DNA from: an archaeon
GTDB lineage: Archaea > Thermoproteota > Nitrososphaeria > Nitrososphaerales > Gagatemarchaeaceae
Assembly (NCBI GenBank): GCA_021848045.1
Contig: JAJZNC010000035.1
Coordinates: 1 to 58,123, forward strand
Direction of reading: 5' to 3'
Length of the DNA: 58,123 nt
The stretch's first letter is position 1. Each line of letters opens with the position of its first letter. A program made the translations under genes and the position numbers. The notes under the pieces were generated by a model, which ran no database searches, had not been told where the DNA came from, and was given only the letters and a program-made list of their open reading frames with translations. Shown here piece by piece: positions 31,477 through 40,795 of the stretch.

Positions 31477-32895
31477 CTAGATCTGGCCGAGGACCCCTGC
31501 GAGCCTCGGCGAGAACTCCTCTAGCTGCTCCTTGACGAGCATCTGGTAGTACTGGAGTACGATGTCCACCCCGAGCAGGAGGCCTATCCCCGTGTCGAAG
31601 ACCCCGAATATGTCCCCCACGGCGGCAACCGCCCCGATTATGAGGCCTCCGATTATCGTGATGGGAGGGATGTACCTGTTGAGGACCTGCTCTATGGAGA
31701 GGCCCGCCCTCCTGAACCCGGGGACCTGGACGTCGGCGTTCATCAGGTTCTTGGCCACCGAGCGCGAAGAGAGCCCGCCTATCTCCACCCAGATCCTCGC
31801 GAAGAGGACGGCGAGGACCATGAGGAACACGGCGTAGATCACGGCGTGGACCGGGTCGGCAGCGCTCTGCTGTATCCCGTTGGGCGGGGTGAGGTAGTAG
31901 ACGATCCCCGCCGTGGGGGTGAACTGGCTGTTGTAGACCACCAGGTACTTCATCCAGCCTGGGGGGTGCGTGCCGATGTAGTTGGAGAGGAGCCTCGTGA
32001 AGAACGAGACGTTGGCGGTGAGCGCCGAGACGAGGATGACGGGGATGTTCGAGACGTACATCAGCTTGATGGGGTAGACCCCCTGGAACCCGCGGTACTT
32101 TACCGAGGTGATCGGGACCTCGACCCTGATCCCCTCGATGTAGGTGATGAAGAGGATGACCGCCGCGGTCATCACGAACGTGAAGAGGCTGGGGAACTGG
32201 TTCGCCCTCAGGAAGACCGAGGCCACCCCGCCGCCCCCGGGGAAGAGGGCGGCGATGAACGCCGGGACGAACCCGAAGATGACCGCGGGCGAGCCCTGGC
32301 TGGCCGTGACCGGGAAGGGCGAGAGCGTGTCCCACCAGAGGGTCTGGGCGACCCCTCCGAGGATGAAGAGGCTTATCCCGCTCCCGAGGCCCCATCCCTT
32401 TTGTATCATCTCGTCCAGCAGGAGTATGATCACGCTCGCCCCGAAGAGCTGGAAGAAGATCACCACGGCCTGGGTGCTCTGGAGGGTGCCGAGCGCGCCG
32501 CCGAGGATGTAGGCCCCGCACTCGACCACTATGACGATGAAGGTGAGCAGCTTGGTCGCCGTCCCGAAGAGCGCCCTGTCCTCGCTGTCGCCCAGGTCCA
32601 GCCTGAGTATGTCGCTACCCTGGAGGAGCTGGAGGATGAGCCCCGCCGTGACGATCGGGCCTATCCCTAGCTCGGTGAGGGTCCCCTGCGAGGACGCGAA
32701 GATCAGCCTGAGGTAGGCGAACTGGTCGGCCTCGTTACCGAAGTGGAAGAGGGGGGTGATCCCCATTATCATGTAGATGACGAGAGCCCCGCCGGTCCAG
32801 ATGAACTTCTCAGTGAGCGTGGGCTTCCTGATCGGCTTTGGTATCTCAGGGAGGATCGTCGCAACGCTCTTGACAAAGTTGCGTAATGAGACCAA
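31477..32895 (-). CDS. secY: protein translocase subunit SecY
   Basis: Central pore subunit of the Sec translocon; 472 residues with ten predicted membrane segments. Family markers include YMIMGITPLFHFG (helix 1 and plug region), LTELGIGPIVTAGLILQLLQG, LLLDEMIQKGWGLGSGISLFI and IEGIRVEVPITSVKYRGF. The TTG start begins MVSLRNFVKSVATILPEIPKP-like sequence, normal for archaea. It follows L15 by 21 bases. Confidence 0.96.
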   Translation of the reverse strand: MVSLRNFVKSVATILPEIPKPIRKPTLTEKFIWTGGALVIYMIMGITPLFHFGNEADQFAYLRLIFASSQGTLTELGIGPIVTAGLILQLLQGSDILRLDLGDSEDRALFGTATKLLTFIVIVVECGAYILGGALGTLQSTQAVVIFFQLFGASVIILLLDEMIQKGWGLGSGISLFILGGVAQTLWWDTLSPFPVTASQGSPAVIFGFVPAFIAALFPGGGGVASVFLRANQFPSLFTFVMTAAVILFITYIEGIRVEVPITSVKYRGFQGVYPIKLMYVSNIPVILVSALTANVSFFTRLLSNYIGTHPPGWMKYLVVYNSQFTPTAGIVYYLTPPNGIQQSAADPVHAVIYAVFLMVLAVLFARIWVEIGGLSSRSVAKNLMNADVQVPGFRRAGLSIEQVLNRYIPPITIIGGLIIGAVAAVGDIFGVFDTGIGLLLGVDIVLQYYQMLVKEQLEEFSPRLAGVLGQI

Positions 32896-32916
32896 GGCTA
32901 ATCGCGAACTCCGCTC

Positions 32917-33330
32917 TCACTCGGTGAGTATCTTGCCACCTGCTTCCTCGAGCTTCTTCTTCGCCCTCTCGGTATATGAAGAGACCCTCACGTTGAACGC
33001 GCGGGTCACGTCACCCCCTCCGAGGAGCTTCTCTATGCCCTTTGCCTCGAGGTCTATCGAGACCGCCCCCTTGGGGTCGCTCCCGTCGGCCAGCGAGACG
33101 AGGTCGCCCACGTTGGCCCACTTTGAGACCCTCCTCCAGCTCGGGGGCCTGAACGGGTCGCGCCCGAAGTGGTCGGGGTCGTGGATGGTCAGCCAGGACC
33201 ACTTGTGCTTGTGAAGCCCCGCGTTCCCGTGGCCGCCCTGCTTCCCGGAGTGCCTGTGCTGGCCTATCTGCCCGTAGCCGTGGGTCCTCGAGCCGCGCAT
33301 CTTCCTGACCTTCCTCAGCCTGGTCGGCAT
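32917..33330 (-). CDS. rpl15: ribosomal protein uL15
   Basis: 137 residues; basic RLRKVRKMRGSRTHGYGQIG start, the GKQGGHGNAGLHKHK loop and a C-terminal KKLEEAGGKI element. The ATG is directly adjacent to the L30 stop. Confidence 0.95.
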   Translation of the reverse strand: MPTRLRKVRKMRGSRTHGYGQIGQHRHSGKQGGHGNAGLHKHKWSWLTIHDPDHFGRDPFRPPSWRRVSKWANVGDLVSLADGSDPKGAVSIDLEAKGIEKLLGGGDVTRAFNVRVSSYTERAKKKLEEAGGKILTE

Positions 33331-33807
33331 CTAGAGCATCCTCCTCACTATCTCAGGGAGCTGCGGGTTGTCGCCGAGTATCCCGCCCTGCCTGAACTGC
33401 CTGCGGGACGAGCGCCTGAACCCGCCCTTTGGAGGGGAGAGCCCGAAGAACGGCTTCAGCCCCTTCACCGAGGACAGGGTGTCGGTGGTCTCTCCGTCGA
33501 TTATAGCCTGCGCCAAGTCCGCGTGGGTCTTGTAGCCCATGGCTTTCAATGCTTCACCGTCGAGCGACCTTTGGTTGCTCACCCTCCCCCGCGTCTGTAG
33601 CAGGGCGGTCAGGAGCTCGGAGTCGAGCGGCGCCCAGGCGACGTAGTCCTTGCACCTGTGCACCTCGCCCTTCGAGACGGGGTCGTCCCCGACCACGGCC
33701 GCGGCGAACTTCCTGCCTATCCCGAGCTGGATGAGCGTCTCCCTGGTCGCACGGGGGACGTTTATCAGCCCGTGGAGGTTCACAACGAGGATCTTTCCCA
33801 TTTCCAT
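33331..33807 (-). CDS. rpl30: ribosomal protein uL30
   Basis: 158 residues of the long archaeal/eukaryal L30/L7 type: LVVNLHGLINVPRATRETL, DPVSKGEVHRCKDYVAW, and a basic GGFRRSSRRQFRQGG segment. ATG 33807 with no gap to L15. Confidence 0.95.
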   Translation of the reverse strand: MEMGKILVVNLHGLINVPRATRETLIQLGIGRKFAAAVVGDDPVSKGEVHRCKDYVAWAPLDSELLTALLQTRGRVSNQRSLDGEALKAMGYKTHADLAQAIIDGETTDTLSSVKGLKPFFGLSPPKGGFRRSSRRQFRQGGILGDNPQLPEIVRRML

Positions 33808-33814
33808 CTAACCC

Positions 33815-34450
33815 CTATACGTTCAACCCGTGCGACTTGCTGAAGGCGTCGTAGACCGCGTTGGCGAGCGATGAGAGCGTGTTCGTGGAGCCGAACGTCC
33901 TCACCCAGACGTCCTTCACCCCAGCCAGTGCCAGCAGGTTGGTGAGCGCGGGGCCCGCGACCCTCCCTAGGGAGCGGGGGCCCGGGAGCAGCTCCACCTT
34001 GACGCTCCCCGCCTTGCCCATGATCCTGTACGGCACGGAGTGGGCTGTGCCGCACTTGCACTCCCAGCTCCCGCAGCCCAGCTTGACCGGTATGATGTTG
34101 AGCAGCGCGTCGTTGGTCGCCTTGTCGATGGCGGACTTCATCTGCGCGGCCTTGCCCTTGCCCACCCCGAACCAGCCGTTCCCGTTCCCCACGGCCACCA
34201 CCGCCCCGAACCTCGTGAGCTCGCCGGCGTCGGTCTGCTTCTGGACGATGCCCACGTAGACCACCTCGGACGAGAGCTCGGGGACCAGCTTCTTCACCAT
34301 CTCGGGCTCGCGTATCTTCCAGCCCTGCTGGAATATCTCCTCTAGCGACGTGATCTTCCCCTCGGCGACCATGCTCCCGAGCTTGGTGCGCGGTATCCAC
34401 GGGACCTGCTTCTCTTCCTCCCTCCGGCGGTAACCCCTGTCTCGCGACAT
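33815..34450 (-). CDS. rps5: ribosomal protein uS5
   Basis: 211 residues with the double-stranded RNA-binding S5 domain (VVAVGNGNGWFGVGKGKAAQ, the IPVKLGCGSWECKCGTAHSV block) and the C-terminal ribosomal fold (RTFGSTNTLSSLANAVYDA). Follows L18 by 8 bases. Confidence 0.96.
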   Translation of the reverse strand: MSRDRGYRRREEEKQVPWIPRTKLGSMVAEGKITSLEEIFQQGWKIREPEMVKKLVPELSSEVVYVGIVQKQTDAGELTRFGAVVAVGNGNGWFGVGKGKAAQMKSAIDKATNDALLNIIPVKLGCGSWECKCGTAHSVPYRIMGKAGSVKVELLPGPRSLGRVAGPALTNLLALAGVKDVWVRTFGSTNTLSSLANAVYDAFSKSHGLNV

Positions 34451-34458
34451 CTATCTTG

Positions 34459-35052
34459 TCACTTTGCTCCTTTCAATATCGTGTCCTTCATCGCGGTCGC
34501 CCGCTCCGCGTACTCCTCCGGCTTGAAGCCGGCCTTTAGCAGCCCGGAGAAGACCCTGGAGTACTTCTCCTTGTCCCCGGCGAGGAGCGACTGGGCATAC
34601 TCCGCGGTGGCCTTGCCGCTGAGCCTCTCCTGCGAGGGGACCACCTCGTCTGACATCGGGACGTCCACCCCCGCGTCCCTGACCCCCTTCACGAGAGCCG
34701 AGACCCTCGAGCCCTTCACGAACTTGGCGAGGCCGGTGTAGAGGTTGGCGCTCTCGACCCCCTGCTCCTTGGCCCGCTTGCCGGCTAGCAGCCCGAGGAG
34801 GTAGCACGCGGGCACCGACTTTGTCGAGCCCTTCCACCCGAGCTTCTTCAGGCTCTTCGAGTGGGTCGAGGAGAGCACGGCGTCCCCCTGCGCCTTGGGC
34901 CTGATGAACTGAGCCGAGACGTTCTTCGAAGAGACCCTGACCGCGAGCAGGGGCACGGAGGAGGTCACTATCTTCTTGCGCACCCTATAGTCGGTGACCC
35001 CCATCCTCCTCCTCCGGTAGACCGGGACGTAGCGCTTGCTGGTGCCTGCCAT
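34459..35052 (-). CDS. rpl18: ribosomal protein uL18
   Basis: 5S rRNA-binding protein, 197 residues: YVPVYRRRRMGVTDYRVRKK, AYLLG-type ACYLLGLLAGKRAK, and GVRDAGVDVPMSDEVVPSQE. Starts at ATG 35052, five bases after L19e. Confidence 0.95.
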   Translation of the reverse strand: MAGTSKRYVPVYRRRRMGVTDYRVRKKIVTSSVPLLAVRVSSKNVSAQFIRPKAQGDAVLSSTHSKSLKKLGWKGSTKSVPACYLLGLLAGKRAKEQGVESANLYTGLAKFVKGSRVSALVKGVRDAGVDVPMSDEVVPSQERLSGKATAEYAQSLLAGDKEKYSRVFSGLLKAGFKPEEYAERATAMKDTILKGAK

Positions 35053-35057
35053 GCTCC

Positions 35058-35489
35058 CTACTTCCTGGACTCCTTTATCATCTCGAGCAGCCTCTTGACG
35101 TCCCGCACCTGCCCTCCCTTCACCTGGCGGTATAGCTTCGAGTAGCTCTCCTTCGAGATCTCGTTCCTCTCCCTGGCGACGGTCAGCCTCCACCTGAGCG
35201 CCCTCACCTTGTGGACCCACGCCTGCTTCTTGGGGTTGCGGGAGCTCTTGGGACCCTTCAGCGAGCCCTGGTGCCTGATCTTGCCCTTGGCGCGCTTGGC
35301 CCTGAACCGGCCCCTCGAGACCCCCTTCTCGGGCGCGACCTTGATCGCCCCCAGCCCCACCAGGCCCCTTATGGTCGACCTGGTGATCGCGTCCTGGATG
35401 AAGTCCTCCGCCTCCGGGTCGAAGACTATCCTGTCCTTGCCGACGCCCAGGACGTCCGCAGCCAGCCGCCTCTTACTTCTCAGATTCAA
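35058..35489 (-). CDS. rpl19e: ribosomal protein eL19 (L19e)
   Basis: 143 residues; NLRSKRRLAADVLGVGKDRI start, KGRFRAKRAKGK-like basic strip and a long C-terminal helix. TTG 35489 overlaps the L32e gene by 17 bases. Confidence 0.94.
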   Translation of the reverse strand: MNLRSKRRLAADVLGVGKDRIVFDPEAEDFIQDAITRSTIRGLVGLGAIKVAPEKGVSRGRFRAKRAKGKIRHQGSLKGPKSSRNPKKQAWVHKVRALRWRLTVARERNEISKESYSKLYRQVKGGQVRDVKRLLEMIKESRK

Positions 35490-35922
35490 TGGTCCTCAAC
35501 CTCGTCGGGTTCAGCACGCGGAGCCCCAGCTCCGACGCCCTCTTGATTATCTCGGCCCGCTTCCTGGCGCCCACCCTCCTGCCTATCCGCACCGCGTCCT
35601 TCTCCGGGACGAGGTCCTGGAGCTGGGAGGGGTTGTGGACTAGGACGTCCACGTGCCCGCTGGGGTGGTAGCCCCTGGCCTTTACGGGGCCCCGGTAGCC
35701 GACCTTCACGCGCTTCGGGTACCCCTTGAACGACTTGCGCACCTTGTTGTCCAGGCCCTTTGGCTTCCTCCACTCGGGGTGGAGCCTGACGAGCCTCCAG
35801 CTCTCCGGGCGGACGAACCTCGGCCTGGCGTCCGCTACGCTCTTCCGGAGCTCGAGGAGCTCCTGGAGCTCTTTCTTCGCCGAATCGGCCTTTTGCTGCT
35901 TGGTCGCGGACATGCTGTTCAT
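35473..35922 (-). CDS. rpl32e: ribosomal protein eL32 (L32e)
   Basis: 149 residues; FVRPESWRLVRLHPEWRKPK and GYRGPVKARGYHPSG identify it. The ATG at 35922 shares a base with the L6 stop (TGATG). Confidence 0.94.
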   Translation of the reverse strand: MNSMSATKQQKADSAKKELQELLELRKSVADARPRFVRPESWRLVRLHPEWRKPKGLDNKVRKSFKGYPKRVKVGYRGPVKARGYHPSGHVDVLVHNPSQLQDLVPEKDAVRIGRRVGARKRAEIIKRASELGLRVLNPTRLRTIESEK

Positions 35923-36488
35923 CAGTTCCTCTTTTTCTCGTAGACGTAGACCCCGTCCAGGAAGATGCGCTGGTCCTTGCGCTTCACCCTCGTGGCCTGC
36001 TCCACGTTGGCTGCGGTCTGGCCTATCTGCTCGAGCGAAGGTCCCTTTATTATTATATCGTCCCCCTCCGTCGAGACCTTGCACCCCGGGAGGATCTTCG
36101 CGAGCCTGGGCGACCTCTCGCCCATGAAGTTCTCGACGAAGACCGTGTCGTCCTTTATCTTCACGGTGACGGGGAAGTGTGCGAAGACCACCTTCATCTT
36201 GTACTCGTAGCCCTTTGTCACACCGTGGACGAGCGCCCTGACTATGGAGGAGACCGTGTTCGCGGAGATCACGTCCTTCTTCTTCCCCGTGAACGGGGTG
36301 ACCGTGACCTTGTTGCCCTGGATGACGACGTCCACGGGTATCCTCTCGAAGACCTTGCCGGCGCTGCCGTTGGGGCCCTTCACGAGTATCTCCCTGCCCT
36401 TCACGCTCGCGGTGACGCCCTGCGGGAGGAGCACGGTCTTGGTCCCGGCCGCCCGCCTCTCGGCGGACTTTAGCACGCTAGTAGACAT
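35922..36488 (-). CDS. rpl6: ribosomal protein uL6
   Basis: 188 residues with the duplicated L6 fold; LLPQGVTASVKGREILVKGP, VFAHFPVTVKIKDDTVFVEN and RIFLDGVYVYEKKRN. Overlaps S8 by 11 bases. Confidence 0.95.
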   Translation of the reverse strand: MSTSVLKSAERRAAGTKTVLLPQGVTASVKGREILVKGPNGSAGKVFERIPVDVVIQGNKVTVTPFTGKKKDVISANTVSSIVRALVHGVTKGYEYKMKVVFAHFPVTVKIKDDTVFVENFMGERSPRLAKILPGCKVSTEGDDIIIKGPSLEQIGQTAANVEQATRVKRKDQRIFLDGVYVYEKKRN

Positions 36489-36870
36489 AGCCTAGCAGCC
36501 TCCCGCCCAGGTTCTGCTCCTGGGCTTCCGTGTGCGAGAGCACACCCTTGGACGTCGAGACGACGAGCATCCCCACGCCCACCGCAGGCAGGTACCTCGC
36601 CTCCCACTTTTGGAACTCCTTGGCCTTGATGGGGAACCTCGGAGAGACGGCGCCGCACCTGTTGATCCGGCCGAGCAGCTGGACGCGGAGCTTCCCCGCG
36701 ACCCCGTCGTCGATGAGCTCGAACTCGCCTATGTACCTCCGCTTCTGGAGGACGCGCATCACCTCGCTCGCCAGGTTGGAGGCGGGGATGACGACGCACT
36801 CCTTCTTGTGCCTCATCTCCGAGTTCTGGAGGGAGATGAAGAGGTTGGCGAGGATGTTTGTCACTGGCAT
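36478..36870 (-). CDS. rps8: ribosomal protein uS8
   Basis: 130 residues; ILANLFISLQNSEMRHKKEC start and the C-terminal GVGMLVVSTSKGVLSHTEA 16S-binding loop. Follows S14 by 14 bases. Confidence 0.95.
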   Translation of the reverse strand: MPVTNILANLFISLQNSEMRHKKECVVIPASNLASEVMRVLQKRRYIGEFELIDDGVAGKLRVQLLGRINRCGAVSPRFPIKAKEFQKWEARYLPAVGVGMLVVSTSKGVLSHTEAQEQNLGGRLLGYVY

Positions 36871-36884
36871 GCTATCTCAACCAC

Positions 36885-37046
36885 TCAGTCGTACTTCCTG
36901 AAGCCGAGCTTCTCAGCGACCTCTCTAAAACACTGCCGACAGAGGAACAGGTCGTAGCTCCTGATGACGGCTCCGTACTGCCCGCACCTCCGGCAGTATC
37001 TCGTGGACTTGCCGTACTTCCTCTCCTTGGGATGGCGTTCCTTCAC
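36885..37046 (-). CDS. rps14: ribosomal protein uS14, zinc-binding (short gene)
   Basis: A 53-residue protein read from GTG 37046 ([13 protein letters not shown] start) with a zinc ribbon of YCRRCGQYG and LCRQCF, ending GFRKYD. The GTG overlaps the L5 stop as GTGA. It is in its standard place between L5 and S8. Confidence 0.95.
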   Translation of the reverse strand: MKERHPKERKYGKSTRYCRRCGQYGAVIRSYDLFLCRQCFREVAEKLGFRKYD

Positions 37047-37585
37047 TCTATTCTTACCTCGAATTCGCGCTTGAAGTAGTCCATGGCGTCCTGCTTGGTC
37101 ACCACGTGGGACTTGCCCAGGGACCCCGTCCGCCTGACTCGCCTCGAGACCCTGTACCCCGGGCGCTGCAGCACCACCGAGATGTTCATCCCCCAGATAC
37201 CTATCTCAGGGTCGTACCTGATCCCGGGGATCTCGATGTGCTCCTTGAGCCCGAAGGAGACGCTCCCCCTCGCGTCGAAGGAGGACTCGGAGACCTTCCC
37301 CTCCCTCGCCACGAGCAGCTTCTTGATCAGCTCCTTGCACCTCTCCTGTCCCCTGGCGGTGACGACCAGCCCGATGGGCTCGCCCTTGTGGGTCCCAAAG
37401 TCCCTGATGGACTTCTTTGCCTTGCGCTGGCTCGGCTTTTGGGAGGTTATCTGCTCGAGGACCTTCCTCGCCCTCTCGACCGCCTCTCCGGACTTGCCCA
37501 CGCCTATGTTGATCACTACCTTCCCTATCGATATCCTGCGCATGCCCCCCTCCGGCTGCGCCGCGCTGGTCTCGGTGCCGGCCAT
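37043..37585 (-). CDS. rpl5: ribosomal protein uL5
   Basis: 180 residues; [16 protein letters not shown] and the [20 protein letters not shown] block. The ATG at 37585 shares a base with the S4e stop (TGATG). Confidence 0.95.
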   Translation of the reverse strand: MAGTETSAAQPEGGMRRISIGKVVINIGVGKSGEAVERARKVLEQITSQKPSQRKAKKSIRDFGTHKGEPIGLVVTARGQERCKELIKKLLVAREGKVSESSFDARGSVSFGLKEHIEIPGIRYDPEIGIWGMNISVVLQRPGYRVSRRVRRTGSLGKSHVVTKQDAMDYFKREFEVRIE

Positions 37586-38310
37586 CAACTTGCGGCCTGG
37601 ACCTCCAACGCTGGCTTGTCAGTCCCCACAGCGAAGACGAGCCGCTCTGGGAGCTCGGTCTCTCCCGTGGGGAGCGAGATCGAGATCATCTTCTCCCTCG
37701 AGGCGGTCCCCTTCTTCACGCTGACTATCCTGCCCACCTGGCCCGCCCTGTCCCCGGAGACGACGATTCCCGTCGACCCCTTCGCGAGCTTCACGCTCTC
37801 CACGACCGTCTGCGCCGGGACCCTCATCACTATCGTGTCCCCGCAGGAGGCGGCGAGCTTGTCGTCGAGGAGCGACCTTCCGTCGTGGAACCCGTACTGG
37901 ATCTTGCCTCCTGAGACCCTGACCTTGGACCTGACCCGGCAGAGCTTGATCCCAGCCTCGGTAGAGACGATGTCCCTAGGGACCAGGCCGTCGGGGGAGG
38001 GCACCAGCCTGAACGACTTGCCCTCCTTGGGGACGGTGACCACGTCGAAGAGCCCGACCGGGAAGCCGGGATCCCGCCTGGGGACGCCGTCGACCATGAC
38101 CTCCCTGTTGGTGAGGACCTGCATGACCTCCTTCTGGGTGGCGACCATCCCGAGGAGGTCACGAAGAACGACGGTCAGGGAGTAGGACCCGCCCACGGAG
38201 TGGGGCCCTGGGCTCGGCTTGGTGACGAACCTCACGTCCTTTCGGGGGATGTCCCAGGAGCCGGGCGCCGAGATGCGCTTCAGCATACGCCTTCCGCCCT
38301 TCTTGCCCAT
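37585..38310 (-). CDS. rps4e: ribosomal protein eS4 (S4e)
   Basis: 241 residues; MGKKGGRRMLKRISAPGSW start, S4-like segment TNREVMVDGVPRRDPGFPVG, and a KOW-type KGSTGIVVSGDRAGQVGRIV near the C-terminus. Confidence 0.95.
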   Translation of the reverse strand: MGKKGGRRMLKRISAPGSWDIPRKDVRFVTKPSPGPHSVGGSYSLTVVLRDLLGMVATQKEVMQVLTNREVMVDGVPRRDPGFPVGLFDVVTVPKEGKSFRLVPSPDGLVPRDIVSTEAGIKLCRVRSKVRVSGGKIQYGFHDGRSLLDDKLAASCGDTIVMRVPAQTVVESVKLAKGSTGIVVSGDRAGQVGRIVSVKKGTASREKMISISLPTGETELPERLVFAVGTDKPALEVQAAS

Positions 38311-38313
38311 CCG

Positions 38314-38631
38314 CTATGCAGCCTCCTCCGCGCTGGCCGCCTTGGACTCGATCCGCGCCTTGCGGACCTTGTCGTCGGTGTTCAGCGACGTGACGACCAC
38401 CTTGGAGGAGTCGATCGGGACCGCGCCCGTCTTGCCCCCCGCGATCTTCTCGCGCGACACCCCCTCCACGAAGACCTTCCCCAGCCTCGTGTCGATCCGC
38501 GTTATCTTGCCCTCTATCCCCTTGAACCCCCCGCGGACGATCCTTACTCCGTCTCCCTTCACAGGCCTGACGGCCTTGCGCTGGTACTTCTCCCGGAGCT
38601 CCTTGGAGAGGGGTGAACCGAATTTCTTCAT
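38314..38631 (-). CDS. rpl24: ribosomal protein uL24
   Basis: 105 residues with the KOW motif VRIVRGGFKGIEGKITRID and a short Ala/Lys/Glu tail. Three bases before S4e. Confidence 0.94.
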   Translation of the reverse strand: MKKFGSPLSKELREKYQRKAVRPVKGDGVRIVRGGFKGIEGKITRIDTRLGKVFVEGVSREKIAGGKTGAVPIDSSKVVVTSLNTDDKVRKARIESKAASAEEAA

Positions 38632-38655
38632 CGCGTCGTCATCATTCTCCTTTTC

Positions 38656-39090
38656 TCATACCACCACTGAGGCCAGGTTCGCTATCCTGGGCCACTTCTC
38701 TGCCGCCTCGCTCGCGACGGGACCCTTGATGTCCGTCCCTTTCATCTCGCCTTCCGGGGTGACCAGGACCGCCGCGTTGTCTTCGAAGCATATCCTCTGC
38801 CCGCTCACCCGCCGGACGGCGTATTTCTGCCTGATTACCACCGCCCCCCAGACCTGGTTCCTCAGGTCTGGCGGGCCGCGCTTGACCGTGCACTGGATGT
38901 GGTCGCCGACCGAGGCCGCCGGGTATCGGCCCAGCCTGGTCTTCGCCTTTGTCACCATGATCACCTTCAGGGTCTTCGCCCCGGTGTTGTCTGCGCAGGT
39001 TATCACCGCGTTCAGGGGGATCGACCTCGTGATGTAGGTCTTGAACTCCTCGACCCCCTTTGCGGAGACGGCCCTGGACTTTGTGGACAT
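38656..39090 (-). CDS. rpl14: ribosomal protein uL14
   Basis: 144 residues; ITCADNTGAKTLKVIMV, RYPAASVGDHIQCTVKRG and the FEDNAAVLVTPEGEMKGTDI block. Start directly follows the S17 stop. Confidence 0.96.
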   Translation of the reverse strand: MSTKSRAVSAKGVEEFKTYITRSIPLNAVITCADNTGAKTLKVIMVTKAKTRLGRYPAASVGDHIQCTVKRGPPDLRNQVWGAVVIRQKYAVRRVSGQRICFEDNAAVLVTPEGEMKGTDIKGPVASEAAEKWPRIANLASVVV

Positions 39091-39417
39091 CTAGTCGGCA
39101 CCCCTCGTCTGTACCACGACGAATGAGACGGTCTTCGCGAGCGGCCTGCACTCTGCGATCGTGGCGACGTCGCCCTCCTTCGCCTCCACGCACGGAGGCA
39201 GGTGGGCGTGCACCTTGCTCCTCCTCCTCTCGTACCTGTTGTACTTTTGCACCTTCTGCAGGAGCGCCCTCTGGATGACGACCGTCTGCTTGTCCGAGAT
39301 CGAGACTATGGTCCCCACGAGCGTCTTGCCCCTCACCTTCAGGTGGCCGTGGAACGGGCAGCGCGAGTCCTCGCACCCGCGCTTCGGAGCGGCGACCTCT
39401 AAGCCCGCGGAGCTCAT
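39091..39417 (-). CDS. rps17: ribosomal protein uS17
   Basis: 108 residues of the archaeal form with [20 protein letters not shown] and [15 protein letters not shown]. Overlaps the Rpp29 gene as ATGA. Confidence 0.95.
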   Translation of the reverse strand: MSSAGLEVAAPKRGCEDSRCPFHGHLKVRGKTLVGTIVSISDKQTVVIQRALLQKVQKYNRYERRRSKVHAHLPPCVEAKEGDVATIAECRPLAKTVSFVVVQTRGAD

Positions 39418-39659
39418 CTCCGCCGCCTCCCCGCCGCCATCCTGTCCTCCAGCCTCCCCTCGAGGTCGTCCCCTAAGAGTATCCTGCCGCCGGCGAGCTC
39501 GAAGGCGCTCCCGAGCTTCGGGACCATGACCGTCCTGCGGTCGGCCGTCCTGATCGTGACCGTGTGCATGCTCTCGAGGACTATACGCCCCTTCAACCCG
39601 AGGTTCATCGCTCCCCGCGAGGCGGCGAGCCTCACGTCCTCCCCGATGATGCTGATCAT
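39414..39659 (-). CDS. rnp1: RNase P protein component 1 (Rpp29/Pop4)
   Basis: An 81-residue Sm-like barrel protein of archaeal RNase [21 protein letters not shown] then [12 protein letters not shown] and LEGRLEDRM. Its location between L29 and S17 is typical. Confidence 0.92.
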   Translation of the reverse strand: MISIIGEDVRLAASRGAMNLGLKGRIVLESMHTVTIRTADRRTVMVPKLGSAFELAGGRILLGDDLEGRLEDRMAAGRRRR

Positions 39660-39660
39660 T

Positions 39661-39867
39661 CTATTCTACCTGACCCTTCTCCTTCAGCACGGTGAGGATC
39701 CTCGCGACGTCCTTCTTCACCCGGCTCACCGAGCCGCTCTGCTTCTGGATCATCCCCCTCGCGGTCAGGCTCCTTAGCCTGGCGAGCTCGCCGCGCAGCT
39801 CGAAGAGCCGGTCCTTGAGCTGGTCGGCCTCCTGCTTCCTGAGTTCGCTAGCTTTCACTCTTGGCAA
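39661..39867 (-). CDS. rpl29: ribosomal protein uL29
   Basis: 68-residue two-helix protein; ELRKQEADQLKDRLFELRGE and GSVSRVKKDVARILTVLKE. TTG 39867 follows a GGAG about 11 bases upstream; GTG 39858 is an alternative. Confidence 0.92.
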   Translation of the reverse strand: MPRVKASELRKQEADQLKDRLFELRGELARLRSLTARGMIQKQSGSVSRVKKDVARILTVLKEKGQVE

Positions 39868-39871
39868 CTTG

Positions 39872-40789
39872 CTATTGCTCCTTTGTCTCTGATTCCGCCT
39901 TCTTCTTGGCCGTCCTCTTCTTGGCGGTCGCGGCCGTCTTCGGCTTGGTCGCGCGCTTCGCCCTCGTCGCCTTCTTGGGCTTGGCCTCCGCCTCTACGGG
40001 AGAGGCGGCCGGCTGCGGCTGCGGGGGCGCCTCGACGGGCGCCGGGCTCGCGGGCGCGGCGACAGGCGTCGGGGCTGGCGGTACAGGGGCGGGGGCAGGG
40101 GCGGCCGGCGGGACGGGGGCGACCGCCTGGGCGGCAGGGGCGGCAGGGGCGGCTTGCGCCGCCGGCTGCGGCGCCTCGGGCTTGGACTCTGCGAACTCGA
40201 TGGGAGGAGGAAGGGCGTCGGGGATTGCGATCTTGACTTTGATGCCGAACAGCCCGAGCTTCAGGAGGACGTCGGTGGTCGCGGACCTGACAATCTCGTC
40301 CGCGGTCTCACCGCTCTTGGGGACGACGCCCATCCTGTACTTTTCCTTGTGGGCCCTGTCGCTCCTGAGCTTCCCGGCGACCCCTATCTCGCACCCCATA
40401 GCCCCCGCCTCCATAATCGTGGTCATGGTCCAGTTCGCCGCGCGCCTGAACGCGGTGCCCCTGGCGACTATCTGAGCGGTGCGCTGAGCCATTATCCGGG
40501 GGTTCAGCTCCGGCCTGTCGACCTCCGAGACGGCGATCTGGGGGTTGGGAAGGTTGAACTTTTGGGCGACCCGGTCCGTGAGCTCCTTTATCCCAGTCCC
40601 CCTCCTGCCTATCGCGAGCCCCGGCCTCGTCACGAAGACCGTTATCCTGGTGCCGACCGGGTTCCTCTGGATGTCAACCCCCGCGTACCCGGCCTCCCTC
40701 AGCTGGGCCTCCAGGTACTCGTCGAGGTCGGCGTAGGTCCTGTGCATGGTGAGGAGGCTCTTCACGGCGCTCTTTTCGACCTGAGACAT
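39872..40789 (-). CDS. rps3: ribosomal protein uS3 with a long Ala/Pro- and Lys-rich tail
   Basis: 305 residues. Residues 1-200 are the S3 core: a KH domain with RPGLAIGRRGTGIKEL and the C-domain NPRIMAQRTAQIVARG, then KEKYRMGVVPKSGETADEIV. Residues about 203-305 are low complexity, first Ala/Pro repeats (PPAAPAPAPVPPAPTPVA) then Lys/Ala (KKATRAKRATKPKTAATAKK), much like histone H1 or eukaryotic linker tails. Such a tail is longer than usual and could bind RNA or other ribosomal neighbours. Confidence 0.94.
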   Translation of the reverse strand: MSQVEKSAVKSLLTMHRTYADLDEYLEAQLREAGYAGVDIQRNPVGTRITVFVTRPGLAIGRRGTGIKELTDRVAQKFNLPNPQIAVSEVDRPELNPRIMAQRTAQIVARGTAFRRAANWTMTTIMEAGAMGCEIGVAGKLRSDRAHKEKYRMGVVPKSGETADEIVRSATTDVLLKLGLFGIKVKIAIPDALPPPIEFAESKPEAPQPAAQAAPAAPAAQAVAPVPPAAPAPAPVPPAPTPVAAPASPAPVEAPPQPQPAASPVEAEAKPKKATRAKRATKPKTAATAKKRTAKKKAESETKEQ

Positions 40790-40795
40790 GGCGCT

